Shown here in pieces: positions 12,451 to 23,489 of a DNA stretch of 64,000 bases (positions are counted from its first letter, which is position 1; each line of letters opens with the position of its first letter). Source of the DNA: Alisma plantago-aquatica (Eukaryota; Streptophyta; Magnoliopsida; Alismatales; Alismataceae); contig OY856409.1 of NCBI GenBank assembly GCA_963693085.1, positions 1,535,743,072 to 1,535,807,071 on the forward strand. Reading direction: 5' to 3'. Position numbers and translations under genes: made by a program. The notes beneath the pieces were generated by a model, which was not told the origin of the DNA, made no database searches, and saw nothing but the letters and a program-made list of their open reading frames with translations.

Positions 12451-14108
12451 AACCCTATGTCATCAGTCAAGAAACTACCAAGGAAGAAGCTTAACCAAGG
12501 AAAAGAAAACCATATTCAAGAGAACCAAAACAAAACCTAACATCCCTCCAAACTCTAGGTGTACAAACACCATGCATGAGGGAAAGGTAAAGAGCAAAAT
12601 ATGGGGAAGAACCTTCACAAAACATCATCTACCAAAACATGTACAAAAGGTTAGGGTTTTAGATTTATTTCAAACTAAGAAAGGGATCACCATAAAATAA
12701 GCTCTAGATATTACCACTAAGCACAATCATGGTGAGAAGGCAACTTAGAGGAAGAAGATAGTAATTTTTTTTATAAAAAAGTGTAATAATAGAGTAGGTT
12801 CAGTGTTATATAACCCACCTTATGAAGATCACCACCAAAGCTCCAAGCACATGATCCAAGGGTTGAAAAGCATCACCAAAAGCTCCACACTCGGCCTCAA
12901 GAACAAGAAGGCACCAGGGTCAGGGATATCCCAAGGAAAGAAGCAATGAAACTCTTGGTCGAACCAAAGAGAAAGGGGAAAAGAGAGGAGAAATCCTCTT
13001 CACACTTGGGTCTACCTTGTCAAGATATGGTCTATAACCCTTCTGATGAGGAGTCCCTCTCCCAAACGACCACCTTGGTAGAACCATGGTCCAAGGCCAA
13101 GAAAAGATAAGGATGTTAAGGTAGGCAATGAAAGGAACATCAACTTAGAAGGTAAACACTTACCAAAGATGGAATATGAACTTGGATCACTACCACCTCC
13201 ACATGAAAAGGATGAACCACCTCCAAGGGACCAAGAACACTCCTTCTTGCTCCACCATGATACAAGGATGACTACAAGAGAAGGGAGGAAGGAGATGACA
13301 AAAAAAACCACTTGCATGGAGAAAAGAAGGTTCATATAGAAAAGGAGGAAGAGGTAAGACAAAGGATGATGTGTCAACAAGATAGGGCTCCAAAGAGACA
13401 CTTGTCCACTAAAATGACTAACATACAACAACATGCAGCCACTTAAGCATGACATGCAAGGCATGGTGATACACTCTAGGTAGTGTCTCAACCACTCAAA
13501 CTACTCCACCCACTATGTTGTGACCGCAACACACCAAGGGCTCCATGGTCGCAAAACACCCTAACAACACCACTAGGCCGCAACACCAAGACCACCACAA
13601 GCAATCTAGGTCGAAACACACCTACCCAAGCCCTTATCTCGATCCAAGACATCCTTGGTCATGACCACCACTCCAAGGGGAAGTGTCTCAACTTCCACAC
13701 CACCTCAACATGCCCTAGGTCATGACCTAGTTCAAGACAAACCACCAAAGGTCACAAGGTCAAAGCACACCAACCTTAGGAAACCCAAATCACCACTAAG
13801 GGTGACACCACCCAACAAAAGATCAGACAAAGTACCCAAAAGAACCACACTCTCTCTCATGAAGCTAAGAGAGACAAGGAACACTCTAGAGGTGAAAAAT
13901 TTCACATCAACCCCCTTATATTGGGTAATTTGCAATATGTACCAAAACTACCACAGAAAGCACAAACATCATCCAAACAAGATCAAACTTGAAACTTAAG
14001 GTGTCCAAAAACCCTAATCACATCTCAAAAGATTAGATCAAGGTTATAAGAACATTATTAAACCAAAGAAAATAGTGCTATCCCAAAACTCGGGTCAGGG
14101 TCCTTACA
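12451..14108. other. Unclassified repeat-like DNA
   Basis: This is AC-rich sequence with many short open frames in all phases (for example 13,012-13,491 -, 13,655-13,999 +), none with recognisable domains. It ends CGGGTCAGGGTCCTTACA at 14,108, which has the look of an LTR 3' end. The phrase TTATATAACCCACCTT near 12,815 resembles TTATATAACTCACCTT near 44,455 and may be a shared splice-site-like or promoter-like piece. It could be a gypsy LTR fragment, but I cannot pair it with another copy in the window. Confidence 0.35.
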
Positions 14109-15307
14109 ATATAAATGATATCATTTTGAGAAGACAAGACCACATCCATGGAGACAAAAACCCTCCTTCATCGTGATGCTTTAGATCACCCATTGAGCCC
14201 ATCGTTACTCTCCCAACCCCCTTAAAATGTTTCTCCATGATCCAAATGATGACCCCTTGGTCTTAAAACTATTAAACCCTGGATCTATAAAACAGAGGGA
14301 ATCATCTTCAACCTATGAAACAAAAACTAAATCACAAATCCTAGACCCTAGCTGCGTGATACCCCAAGACACGTTCAAGTTCTTCCACAATACAATATTC
14401 TATCATTGTTTTCCATATATCCCATAGCTCAGTCACATCCCATCCTTCTTGGTTCAATGCTTATGGCAAGATGATCGCCCAAGGTGGATCAGATGAAATA
14501 CTTACACTCCCATGGATTCACCTCAAATCACATACTCCACATTATTTCCAGAGGGGCCACTGCCACCATCACACTACTACCACCATACCCATCCTTGAAT
14601 CCTCCAAACCACCACATCTATAGATGCATTTCTAGAAACTCATACCCCAATCACCTCTCATCTTCTATCATGCCTCATAGCTATTATTCTTGTCGGCACA
14701 CCCTAATTGAGAAAACCTTGCCCTCGCTGATCCCTACAATCACTAGGAAATTAATATAGATGGAAGAATACTTTCACCAAGTCAACAAAACATGGGTTGC
14801 ATAGTTGTCACCTACAATGATCAACCGAAAGCTCATAAAAAATAGACCAAAAAACCTCTAAAGATCCCCTTGTTCAACCTCTACAATGAGGATTGCTCAT
14901 CAATGATCAACCACAACACCACTTAAGGATCTATAGGAGGATGATATAAATCTGTTACAACATGCAGTCTTAACCTACAACAAAAAATACTCATTAAGAT
15001 CCTCCTCTATAATTCTCTTATCCTGATCACCATCAATCTTGACTAGTATCAATCAACAATACAACATACTCATCACAATGGTCCAGTTATTCCTAGAGAA
15101 GAACCTCTATGCGTACAACCACAAACCAAGAAAGATAGATCACCTAAATCACGACTCAAGACTAAGGAAAAGATTCATCTATGCAACAACGTATGAGTTA
15201 TGACCATAGAGTGCATACTATTAATCAACGATCAGTTGTATCAATGGTACTTCAGCTTATCTTTTTTATTAGATAAATGCGATTAAGAATTAAGATACAA
15301 TTATATG
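14109..15307 (+). repeat. 5' LTR, first part
   Basis: It aligns along its length with 23,490-24,671. Open frames at 14,227-14,427 and 14,484-14,759 have diverged counterparts at 23,603-23,923 and 23,866-24,138 (both pairs share for example PNHLSSSIMP and IPTITRKL). The shared frames reflect common LTR descent. They do not prove coding, though a short conserved peptide cannot be fully excluded. Confidence 0.65.
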
Positions 15308-15321
15308 ATATATATATATAT

Positions 15322-15385
<64 letters not shown>
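15308..15385. repeat. (TA)n-(CA)n-(TA)n microsatellite, insertion target
   Basis: The tract is TA repeats, then about twelve CA repeats, then TA repeats. It abuts the left terminus of the large TA-targeting transposon. The same LTR position in the other LTR is also a TA tract. Confidence 0.95.
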
Positions 15386-15387
<2 letters not shown>

Positions 15388-15548
15388 GTTAATACTTACT
15401 ACCCGCGTGGGTAACCAACTAAACTACCCGCATCTATGGGTTAATAACAATGTGTCTTCCTTTTTGTGTAGGCTGAAACAGTGGCATTCACTTGTAATTA
15501 TGACAAATATTTCTTGTACAGGGTGGACGGAACGTTGGTGAATGGATA

Positions 15549-16268
15549 TCATGAGGGATGAATAATTTTGGGCTTGGGCGCCTTGAACGGCACCAGCCTG
15601 ACGTCCACGCGCGTCACATCCTCGTCGTAGTCTAGCCACACCTGTGTCCTGTCTCCACTACTGAGGCTGAGGTTCTGGAACCCTCCGCCACTAGTGTCGT
15701 CAATATCATCCATGTAGTACCTCACGGGAGTGGCGTTGAAAGAGACGAGGCCGTTGGTGTCGATTCTGACGTGGTTGTCGTTGACGTCGTGGAGCTTGGG
15801 GTTGAATATGGTGTCCAACTCGACAGCAAAGATGTGGTTGGCCGGATCGCCATTGTTGGTGCGATTGAAGACGCTGAGGTACTCCCCGACGGTGGCGGTG
15901 GGGATGAAGTCGAGGGTAGGGGTGAGGAGAAGCACAATCCTGTGCCCGCTGATCTATGTGTAGCGGATTGCAAAGACAAATGTGGTAGAGAAAGAGGATC
16001 CTGAGGTGGAGTTGAGGCGGATTGGGGTGGAATAGAAGGCGTGGCCACTCTTGAGCTTAGTGGTGTTGCTGAGCTGTAGGACACCTTCCGATGTCACCTC
16101 CGGCATGTCGTTCAGGGCGAGGTTGGCACCACGAAACCCGTTGTTGAAGGTGAATTTGGTGCCATTGGCCGCAGCAGCCAGAATGGGACCGTGGCGGAGG
16201 ACGACGCACATCGAGAGAAGTGGTAACAGAAGGAAAGCGGCAGGAGGAGGAGGAGGTTTTGCGAACAT
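15549..16268 (-). pseudogene. L-type lectin domain (LecRK-like) fragment, broken
   Basis: From Met at 16,268 (a second possible Met lies at 16,310) comes a proline then leucine-rich signal-peptide-like stretch (AAFLLLPLLSMCVVL). An L-type/legume lectin domain follows: KFTFNNGFRGANLALND, GHAFYSTPIRL, SFSTTFVFAI, then after a break ISGHRIVLLLTPT, NHIFAVELDTIFNP, DNHVRIDTN, QNLSLSSG and VWLDYDEDVTRVDV. Family members are usually cell-surface receptor kinases with a carbohydrate-type lectin ectodomain. Here an in-frame TAG at 15,954-15,956 interrupts the 'FAI..SGHG' segment. The frame stops at 15,549 soon after PKPK, before the end of the lectin fold, so the transmembrane and kinase parts are absent. 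The sequence is GC-rich and intronless and lies inside a TA-flanked transposon, so I infer a captured host exon. Confidence 0.85.
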
Positions 16269-16639
16269 GGTGGTGGTGGGTAGCGTAGGTAGATAGCTAT
16301 TCCGTGACATCGGTCCATGGGGTAATGACTAGCTACGCAAAGCGGTACCAGGATCATCACCATCTTGACTATCTAGCTCTCTATTGTTGGAAATATTGTT
16401 TGTGTGTTGACAGATGCGACCCTCCCACTAGTCGGGTTGTGGTTTTGTGTGACTTCTTTCAACCTAAATATAGCAAGTGAGATTAACTTAGCATATATAG
16501 TTATATATGGATAATAAGTTTATGCTACAGAACTGTATTTCAGATTTGTTCTTTTTTAGATAAAAGCATGTGTAGGTACAAAAGAAGCCACAAAATTAAA
16601 GTGAATTTCAACTAGTAATGTGTACAGTACAGATCCTCT

Positions 16640-17520
16640 GACCTGTAATAACCAAGTGTCATCTGTAATATGGATAATCACATTGTAATAGGCAAGAGGC
16701 AACCATAATGTAAGTGATACTTTTGTAATATGGATAGTCATATTGTAATAAGCAAGTGTCATATGTAATATATACAGTCACGTTGTAATGGGCAAGAGTC
16801 AACCATAATGTAGGTGACAATTTTGTAATATGGATACTCATATTGTAATAAGCAAGTGTCATCTGTAATATAGATAGACGCATTGTAATAGGCAAGAACC
16901 AACCGTGATATAGGTGACAGTTTGTAATATGGATAGTTATATTGTAATAAGAAAGTGTCATCGGTAATATGGACATTCACATTGTAATAGGAAAGAACCA
17001 ACTGTAATGTAGGTGATATTTTTGTAGTATGGATACTCATATTCTAATAAGCAAGTGTCATCTGTAATATGGATAGTCACATTATAATAGACAAGAGTCA
17101 ACTGTAATGTAGGTGACAATTTTGTAATATGGATACTCATATTGTAATAAACAAGTGTCATCTGTAATATGGACAGTCACATTGTAATAGGCAAGAGCCA
17201 ACTGTAATGTAGGTGACAGTTTGTAATATGGATAGTCATATTGTAATAAGCAAGTGTCTATGTAATATGGATAGACACATTGTAATACGTAAGAGCTAAC
17301 TGTAATGTAGGTGACAGTTTTGTAATATGGATACTCATATTGTAATAAGCAAGTGTCATATGTAATATGGACAATCACAATGTAATAGGCAAGAGCCAAC
17401 TGTAATATATGTGACCGTTTGTAATATGGATAGTCATATTATAATAAGCAAGTGTCATCTGTAATATGGACATTCACATTGTAATAGGCAAGAACCAACT
17501 GTAATGTAGTGATAGTTTTA
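16640..17520. repeat. 99 bp tandem repeat array, about 9 copies
   Basis: A unit beginning TTGTAATATGGATA(G/C)TCAT recurs near 16,723, 16,822, 16,921, 17,021, 17,121, 17,219, 17,318 and 17,417. The period is therefore about 99 bases. Each unit is itself two related halves (ATTGTAATAAGCAAGTGTC and ATTGTAATAGGCAAGAG-CC). Because 99 is divisible by three, overlapping minus-strand frames stay open, but they read only the repeat. The short sister element has a simpler array of GTAACTAT motifs in the matching place. Confidence 0.9.
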
Positions 17521-18540
17521 TAATTTAGAATAATTATATAATATTATACTGCACAGTAGCTGCATTCTAATAAAAACCAATTTGGTCTAGATCCTATAAT
17601 TTGTTCATAAAGTTATTATATATTAGAGTGAGGAGTTCAACTGGGGACGATGAACACATTTCAGCAATATATGATACATAAATTTTAAGTTTAATGGAAG
17701 TTTGATGTCTGGAACATTTACATATACAAGACACAAATGGCAAACAACTTTACAACATAATAAGATACTATGCCAAGTTTTCTATGTGACATCTCACACA
17801 CATTTCTATAAACAAAAGTACGGTGCTATAATTCTCGATGTGATCAACTAGTTTGTCATAATTAACGTCAACATGTCTTTAGTAATATATACGTACATTG
17901 GCATCGATTGATTACTGAACACTTGCATTGGACTATCTATGTCTATAGAGGTACTGTCAAATGACAACAATGCTTATTGAGCTTGTGTTGTTTGATCCGT
18001 GAAGTTGGCACCTCGTAGTTGAACCCAGACAGGAGGATCTTACATACGACCCTATATAGATATAAATGCAGTGAGAGGTGTGGTTGTTATTTTTATTTTT
18101 TGTGAAGAGGTGTTATGCAGGAGAGAGTCTATCATATATAGATATAAATGCAACATTTTGTTTTATTTGACAATCTATATTCTTATTCTATTTCCCTTCT
18201 TAGCAAGTGCATTTTGAGTCCTCTAACATATTATAGTTTCTATTTGTATATTACAACAAATCTAAGATCTTTACAGTTTGTTCATTTACATTACATCATG
18301 TCTAAATACATTACAATATCAGTATGTACATTTACTGCTACATCACATAAAGAAACAAAATGTATTCTAGTTGGACATAATGTAATATGAAGGAAAAACT
18401 AGTAAAAACAGTTGTCAACTTGTAATATACAGATACAAATTGTAATACATCATCTTAGCTGATTGTACTTGCATAGAAGAAAAATAAAATAGAACAACTC
18501 CAGCTTAGCACCATTGGAGCTTTTCATATCAGAGCACATA
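17521..18540. other. Transposon interior, no gene recognised
   Basis: AT-rich sequence within the TA-flanked element, between the tandem array and the gene-like fragments. GTAATAT motifs persist at 18,370 and 18,425-18,450. No domain or boundary is seen. Confidence 0.4.
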
Positions 18541-18555
18541 TGCCTCTACTTTGTT

Positions 18556-18674
18556 CCTAACGTGGATATAGTTTCATAACACCTCCAGCTGTCCCCCTAA
18601 CATGAACTTGAATGTTGTAAGGAATGCCTGGATGCTCGTGCATATGACGAACAGGTTCAACATGATATGATTTG
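18556..18674 (-). pseudogene. Possible captured exon, unidentified
   Basis: On the minus strand a short open stretch reads HVEPVRHMHEHPGIPYNIQV followed by a glycine-containing tail and a stop near 18,556. Its coding-like composition contrasts with the AT-rich flanks. It lies about 400 bases downstream, in the same orientation, of the fragment at 19,326-19,050 and could be another exon of one captured gene. I do not recognise the family, and chance cannot be excluded at this length. Confidence 0.3.
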
Positions 18675-19049
18675 AAATAAGTTATTTAGACAATTATACA
18701 AACATATTGTGTATAAGCAAGATCACAAAGTAGAAAAAACAAGATGTAACTTAGGAGAAGGCAAACAAAAAGGGAAAAAATTGAACTGAAAATAGAGTTT
18801 CATGTTTGTATTTCTGATAATGCATTACAATGGTGGCATGAGATCCTGTTTGCATAATTGACAATCAAACTGAAAGCGGACATTTCCTATTTGTATTTCA
18901 GTCGATTAACTACAATCCAGGGTGTGGGATGAAGATAGTCCTTGACATCTCTCAACATCAATGTATACAACCACCACAAGGCCGGATTCAATTATGAAAA
19001 TGAAACTGCTGCCAAGAAATTAGTTTAAATAGGCATTAACCCAACATCA

Positions 19050-19326
19050 CTAGTAATCATCGTCATAGCCGCCATACTCATCAGTGATATTAGCCTCCAC
19101 CTTCACAGTACCATCCTCTGTAGTGTCTTCCTTGATGTGGTTGATCTTGTCTACATTCACAACCCACCTATAAGCCAGGCGTCTGCACCAACATCAACAT
19201 TCGACCCCATGTGAAATTAGACTTCTTATTTTCTGCTGGCGGAGCTATAATAGGGATGACACCGTAAGCATCATACTCAACCACCGGTATCCATACAGCA
19301 GCGCGCCACCATATCGGACTCGCCAT
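19050..19326 (-). pseudogene. Unidentified host gene fragment, frameshifted
   Basis: From ATG at 19,326 the minus strand reads MASPIWWRAAVWIPVVEYDA and continues to a stop near 19,156. In another frame the sequence continues AYRWVVNVDKINHIKEDTTE and ends DEYGGYDDDY at a TAG (19,050-19,052). The two halves look like one protein split by a frameshift near 19,180. The tail is acidic and tyrosine-rich. The region upstream (19,330-19,700) is relatively GC-rich and contains a duplicated block of about 48 bases, like a 5' leader. I do not recognise the family. Its location inside the same transposon as the lectin suggests a second captured gene. Confidence 0.45.
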
Positions 19327-19773
19327 GGATCAGAATCATCACAGACTAAAAGCGTTGTGAGGAGTGTTGTGGAGGAATAAATCTATATAGGCAAGTGTGA
19401 GAAGCATTGTGGAGGAATAAATCTGTATATTATGAAGGAGGGCAGAATGAATCGGAAGAAGACGACTCTCCTGGGATTGGAATGGAGACCCCGGACAATG
19501 GAAGTCAGAAAATGAGTTGCTTGCATTAAATATTGCATCAGGACTCGGTGGAATCGATCCCCTCCCAGACCATGAACCAGATTCACCCTCAAGCATGGAG
19601 TCCCTGCAAACTCAAGTCTTTACCCTACACCGCTCCGCCGGAACCACGACTCGGACTTGTGTGGATATGAGAGTGACGGGAATAGTTAGGCTAATAATTA
19701 CAATCCATGCCACCGTACTTTCAGACACGGATAGTCAACTTAAAGTACCCACACGGGCATCTAATGAATTCCC

Positions 19774-19801
<28 letters not shown>
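19774..19801. repeat. (TA)n tract, right side of insertion
   Basis: About fourteen TA units directly follow the right terminus of the transposon. They are the other half of the interrupted LTR microsatellite. Confidence 0.9.
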
Positions 19802-19804
<3 letters not shown>

Positions 19805-21473
19805 ATACCTAAACAAGTAGTAGTGGTATATGAAGATGAATATGGAGTTGTAAATTTGATACAATTCATGGTCTTGATATTTTCATAATACCATTATATT
19901 GCATGATTCATAGGAAAACTTGAGTGTTAAACCTAATCATGGTAACATCTAAACTTATTGATCATTTAATTCAATCCAATTGTAGTAGTATGAACTATAA
20001 AATATAAGATCATTTACATTTAGAAATTAAGAATAGTATAATGTGATGAGGGCTCATTCTTATAAACCTATATGTATAGATTATAGATATTTTGAGGAGG
20101 TGAAATGAATTGATGAAATATTTAAGTATGATTAGCCAATCTAAATTATATATTCTATGGAAAGAGAAGTATGTATAAAGGATATAAAATTTGTATATTG
20201 GAATATGAATCCTCTTAAAAGTGACTCTAGGGGAAAATATATAATAAACTATGTAGACATTTATTTCATACATACTAAGTATACATTTAAATCAGTTAAT
20301 ATATATTGGCATATGGATTATTATTCTTACACTTATGGAAATTATGTAACCCTATAGATTATATATATATATATGTTGTGCCTAAAAAATTATATAAATA
20401 TAGGATGAATGAATACCCAACTAGATATGGGTGTAATGTAAGACTACCTTGATTCTAGGTAAATATTTTGATCATATGATGAAAATTAGAAGGTTATGGT
20501 CATATATGACTTAATTGCTACCCTCAAAATAATGATAGTGGTAGAAAGAGAATTACTACTCATATATTGGAAACCCTAAGTCACAAATAATAATTTATAA
20601 AATGAATATCAATTGATTCCAAGACAATAGTAATCGTATTGCTCCATACTATAGATATCTTTGTTCATCAAATCTTGAAAATGTTTGAATTTTATTCAAG
20701 GTATGACATTTCTATTTCTATTTAGATTGTTATTTCCCTCATTGATTGCATGCATGACTAGATAGGTTGGTTGGCCAAAAATTGATTTTGTTCCTTAGCC
20801 TTTCTCTTTTAAAGACCAACAACACTTATTCCTGAAATTAGTATATCAATGTTAAAACTTCAAAAAAGGGCTGGTTGGAGCCCCTAGTTTAGTGGAATTA
20901 TGCTTCCATGCCTCTGCACTACATTAAAGGACATAGGGTCCCTTACTATACTAGGAATTTCAGTTGGTGTGTTGTTGTTCTCCATAGGAGAGAACATGTG
21001 GCTTCCCCAATGACTAGACATTGACATGTGCAATCTATTTGAAAATCAAAGTACTAGTCTCAAAAAATTGAATACCGAATCTTACTAAATTCAAAAATCC
21101 ATTGTTACCTTTTGATACTTACCTATATTTTTTTCCTTTGCATTTTGTCATAAAATCCTTTGTCAATAGGCTCATATTGTTTTACTTTCTAAATACCAAT
21201 TTGATACAAGCTTTGTTGACAAATGTTTCCCTTATTAGGGTCCATGTGTGGTCTTTGTTCCTTCTTGGAACTCATGGGAAGGTGATCAAAGAAAACCTAG
21301 AAGAGACATACAAGAGTTTCCCACTATTTAAGTGTAGATAGGAATCAATGTCATATTTGAAATTGTATGTAAAGCTTTCATACTCTGATGTAAAGTGTGA
21401 TTGTAAATGATTTTTTATATTTTCTGCTATAATTTTGTAAACACTTGATCGTAAGGATCATGTCTTTACCACA
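19802..21473 (+). repeat. 5' LTR, second part
   Basis: It aligns with 25,060-26,774 from AAACAAGTAGTAGTGGT onward through GGAGGTGAAATGAATTGATG, GATTGCATGCATGACTAG and GGAGAGAACAT to TCTTTAC. It ends just before the primer-binding site. Open frames here (for example 21,102-21,341) are not conserved with copy B. Confidence 0.65.
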
Positions 21474-21485
21474 TGGTATTAGAGC
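21474..21485 (+). other. Primer-binding site (Met-tRNA)
   Basis: TGGTATTAGAGC differs by one base from the complement of the initiator Met-tRNA 3' end used by many plant LTR retrotransposons. Its position just after copy A of the repeat marks copy A as the 5' LTR. Confidence 0.7.
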
Positions 21486-23489
21486 CTATAAAATTCTAGA
21501 ACTCATGCAAGTCTGAGAAAACTAGGGTTAGTTAGGAATAAAAATAGAGTAGATAGTTAACAATAAACCTTGTTATGATTAGCTCCATTATTAGGATATA
21601 CTTAGACTACACATAGGATATATTAAGAGCCTAGGATGTGGGGTATGTACCTTAATAGAAATTCATGAAGCATACTTAGAATATACACTAGATTTTAAAA
21701 TCCCCTAGGCATCGATTGATATAGATATATTACTGAGGAAAAAGTGATTAAGGAACATTTATGTAGATATAAAATATGGCCCTTGAAACACTTAGTTCAC
21801 CACTATAAGTATGGAATTGGTAAGAGTACCCCATAGTTTCTCTTTGGTTAGGAACAACCGTAAGTAATTGGAATTAAAAAAAATATATAAACCCTAAAAT
21901 GATAAGTTCTACATAATTGATAACTTCCAATTAGAACGTAAAATGTGCATAAAACTGACTTTCAGAATAATCCATCACCATGTATGTGGAATGAGCCTAG
22001 GTGTCTAAGGAAGGATGATTTGTGAAGGTTCTGGCATAATTACTCCCAATACACTTAGGTGGTGGTGGGGTATCCTCACTTTGCAAACCGGTCTGGCCAA
22101 GGTAATTTCTATTACTTAGACAAACCCTAATCCTGACTTAAGGCACAAAAAAGAAACATGCACGTATAACACCTTCACTAGAATAAGATACAGAATGGAC
22201 TTGAAAAATTGCCTCACTCAAGTAAAAACCATAAAAGAAATTAACAACATAAAAAATGAAGAATATATACCCCATATAAATGTATAGTTAATCATATGGT
22301 GAAAAAAATAAAAACTAGAAAAGCTACCACATTTGAAATGAGTTCAACACTAGATCCATAAAAGTAGGAAATTGAGACCTAAAGACAAGGGAAGAAAAAA
22401 AACCTCATGATAACTTTAACATAAATGCCCCTACAAAATATGATGAGTAGTGTTAAATAATAAGTTCTCCTTTTGTTTATGGAACTATGATAATTGTGAG
22501 ACTTAAATGGGGGGGTTTACAAACCCAACCATATACCTTTGTAGATGCAAAAAAATAATATTTAAAGTCAAATTCCAATCAATTATAATAATTAAACTGT
22601 AAAATATGAGATGTATTAGGACCTGAACATTTTGAGACCCCCAATTTTTAGATATATATAAAACTTTGGATAATTTATAATTATTCTGATGTAAAACCTT
22701 ACTCATTGAAAATAAAAAAAATTGAAATACATATAAACGTTGACACAATAAAATATCACATAATGATTAGTGAAAACATTATTGAGTAAATTTGATAAAG
22801 GTTTAAGCTTGTCTATGATAACTATATTTTATCTAATCATTTGGTTGGGTAACACAACATTTTGATTCTTAACCTAGAAATTTGTACATGACCCTAGAGG
22901 GATTATTAGAAAGTGCTCAGGTGACACTTTATGGAATTCAAATAGTTGGGTTGAAGGAGTAATAATAATTAGAATGTAGACATGAAGTGGTTGTGGTTTA
23001 GTTTCACATTGATTTTGGCCATTTTTCAATTTTTCATCAAACAGTTTTCCATTATTTTCGTTATGATACTATATGTACAACAAAAATTCTTTTATTGAAT
23101 AAGTAACAATCAAGGAAGTATGAAAAACATAGAGTAGATACCTAGAGTTGGTGAAAGATACGACATTATAGCTGACTTATCTATTTAGATTTCTAGTTGA
23201 ATCCATCTAAGGGGTGAAGATCAGTACCTTACAAAGCTGATTTCAAGGATGAAATATTTTTGCAGGGGTGACAAGTTGTAACATACTTAAATTTGGTAAA
23301 CAATTTTATTAGAAATTATACCAATTCTAACTCTTATATAGTAAACTAATATTCTTGAGACTAGGTGATTACAAAAGAAAATAGTGTAAATGATACTTAT
23401 ATGAAAATGTTTCAGATAATAATAGATATAAAAATAGTAAGTAATACATGCAGAAGGGTGATAATACTAATAGATAAAAGGGTAGGATT
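21486..23489 (+). other. Interior of LTR element, non-coding
   Basis: About 2 kb without any recognisable gag, protease, integrase or reverse transcriptase on either strand. Near the right end the purine run AAAAGGGTAGGAT (about 23,477-23,489) is a plausible polypurine tract priming plus-strand synthesis at the 3' LTR. Confidence 0.5.

Larger units (their letters stand above)
15386..19773. mobile_element. TA-targeting transposon carrying gene fragments, 4.39 kb
   Basis: The left end GGGTTAATAC...CCCGCGTGGGTA (15,386-15,413) and the inverted right end GGGAATTCAT...CCCGTGTGGGTA (19,746-19,773) match at about 17 of 28 positions and best over the inner 12. Both ends abut (TA)n, and the LTR sequence that was interrupted resumes after the right tract. 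The 350 bp element at 24,693 has the same termini. No transposase is visible. The cargo is a broken L-type lectin, a 99 bp tandem array and at least one further gene-like fragment with GC-rich sequence, in contrast with the AT-rich surroundings. It resembles the rice microsatellite-targeting 'micron' elements in its target choice, and Pack-type elements in carrying host gene pieces; both comparisons are inference. Confidence 0.7.

Noticed and set aside
13012..13491. 159 aa minus-strand frame
   Set aside because: Hydrophobic and serine-rich from AC-rich complementary sequence; no domain, and other frames over the same bases are also open.
14227..14759. Conserved short proteins shared with 23,603-24,138
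   Set aside because: The two loci are LTR halves of one element. Similarity is expected from shared descent, and the frames have different lengths and ends.
15305..15541. Frame encoding IYIYIY/HTHTHT peptide
   Set aside because: It is a translation of the (TA)n/(CA)n microsatellite.
16556..17399. Series of overlapping minus-strand frames with repeated YYNVxIHIT-type peptides, suggestive of a repeat protein
   Set aside because: They all read the 99 bp tandem DNA repeat. The period is a multiple of three, so frames stay open automatically, and no flanking coding signal exists.
16640..17520. CRISPR-like alternation of repeats and spacers
   Set aside because: The whole 99 bp unit is conserved, with no unique spacers, and the window is plant nuclear DNA.
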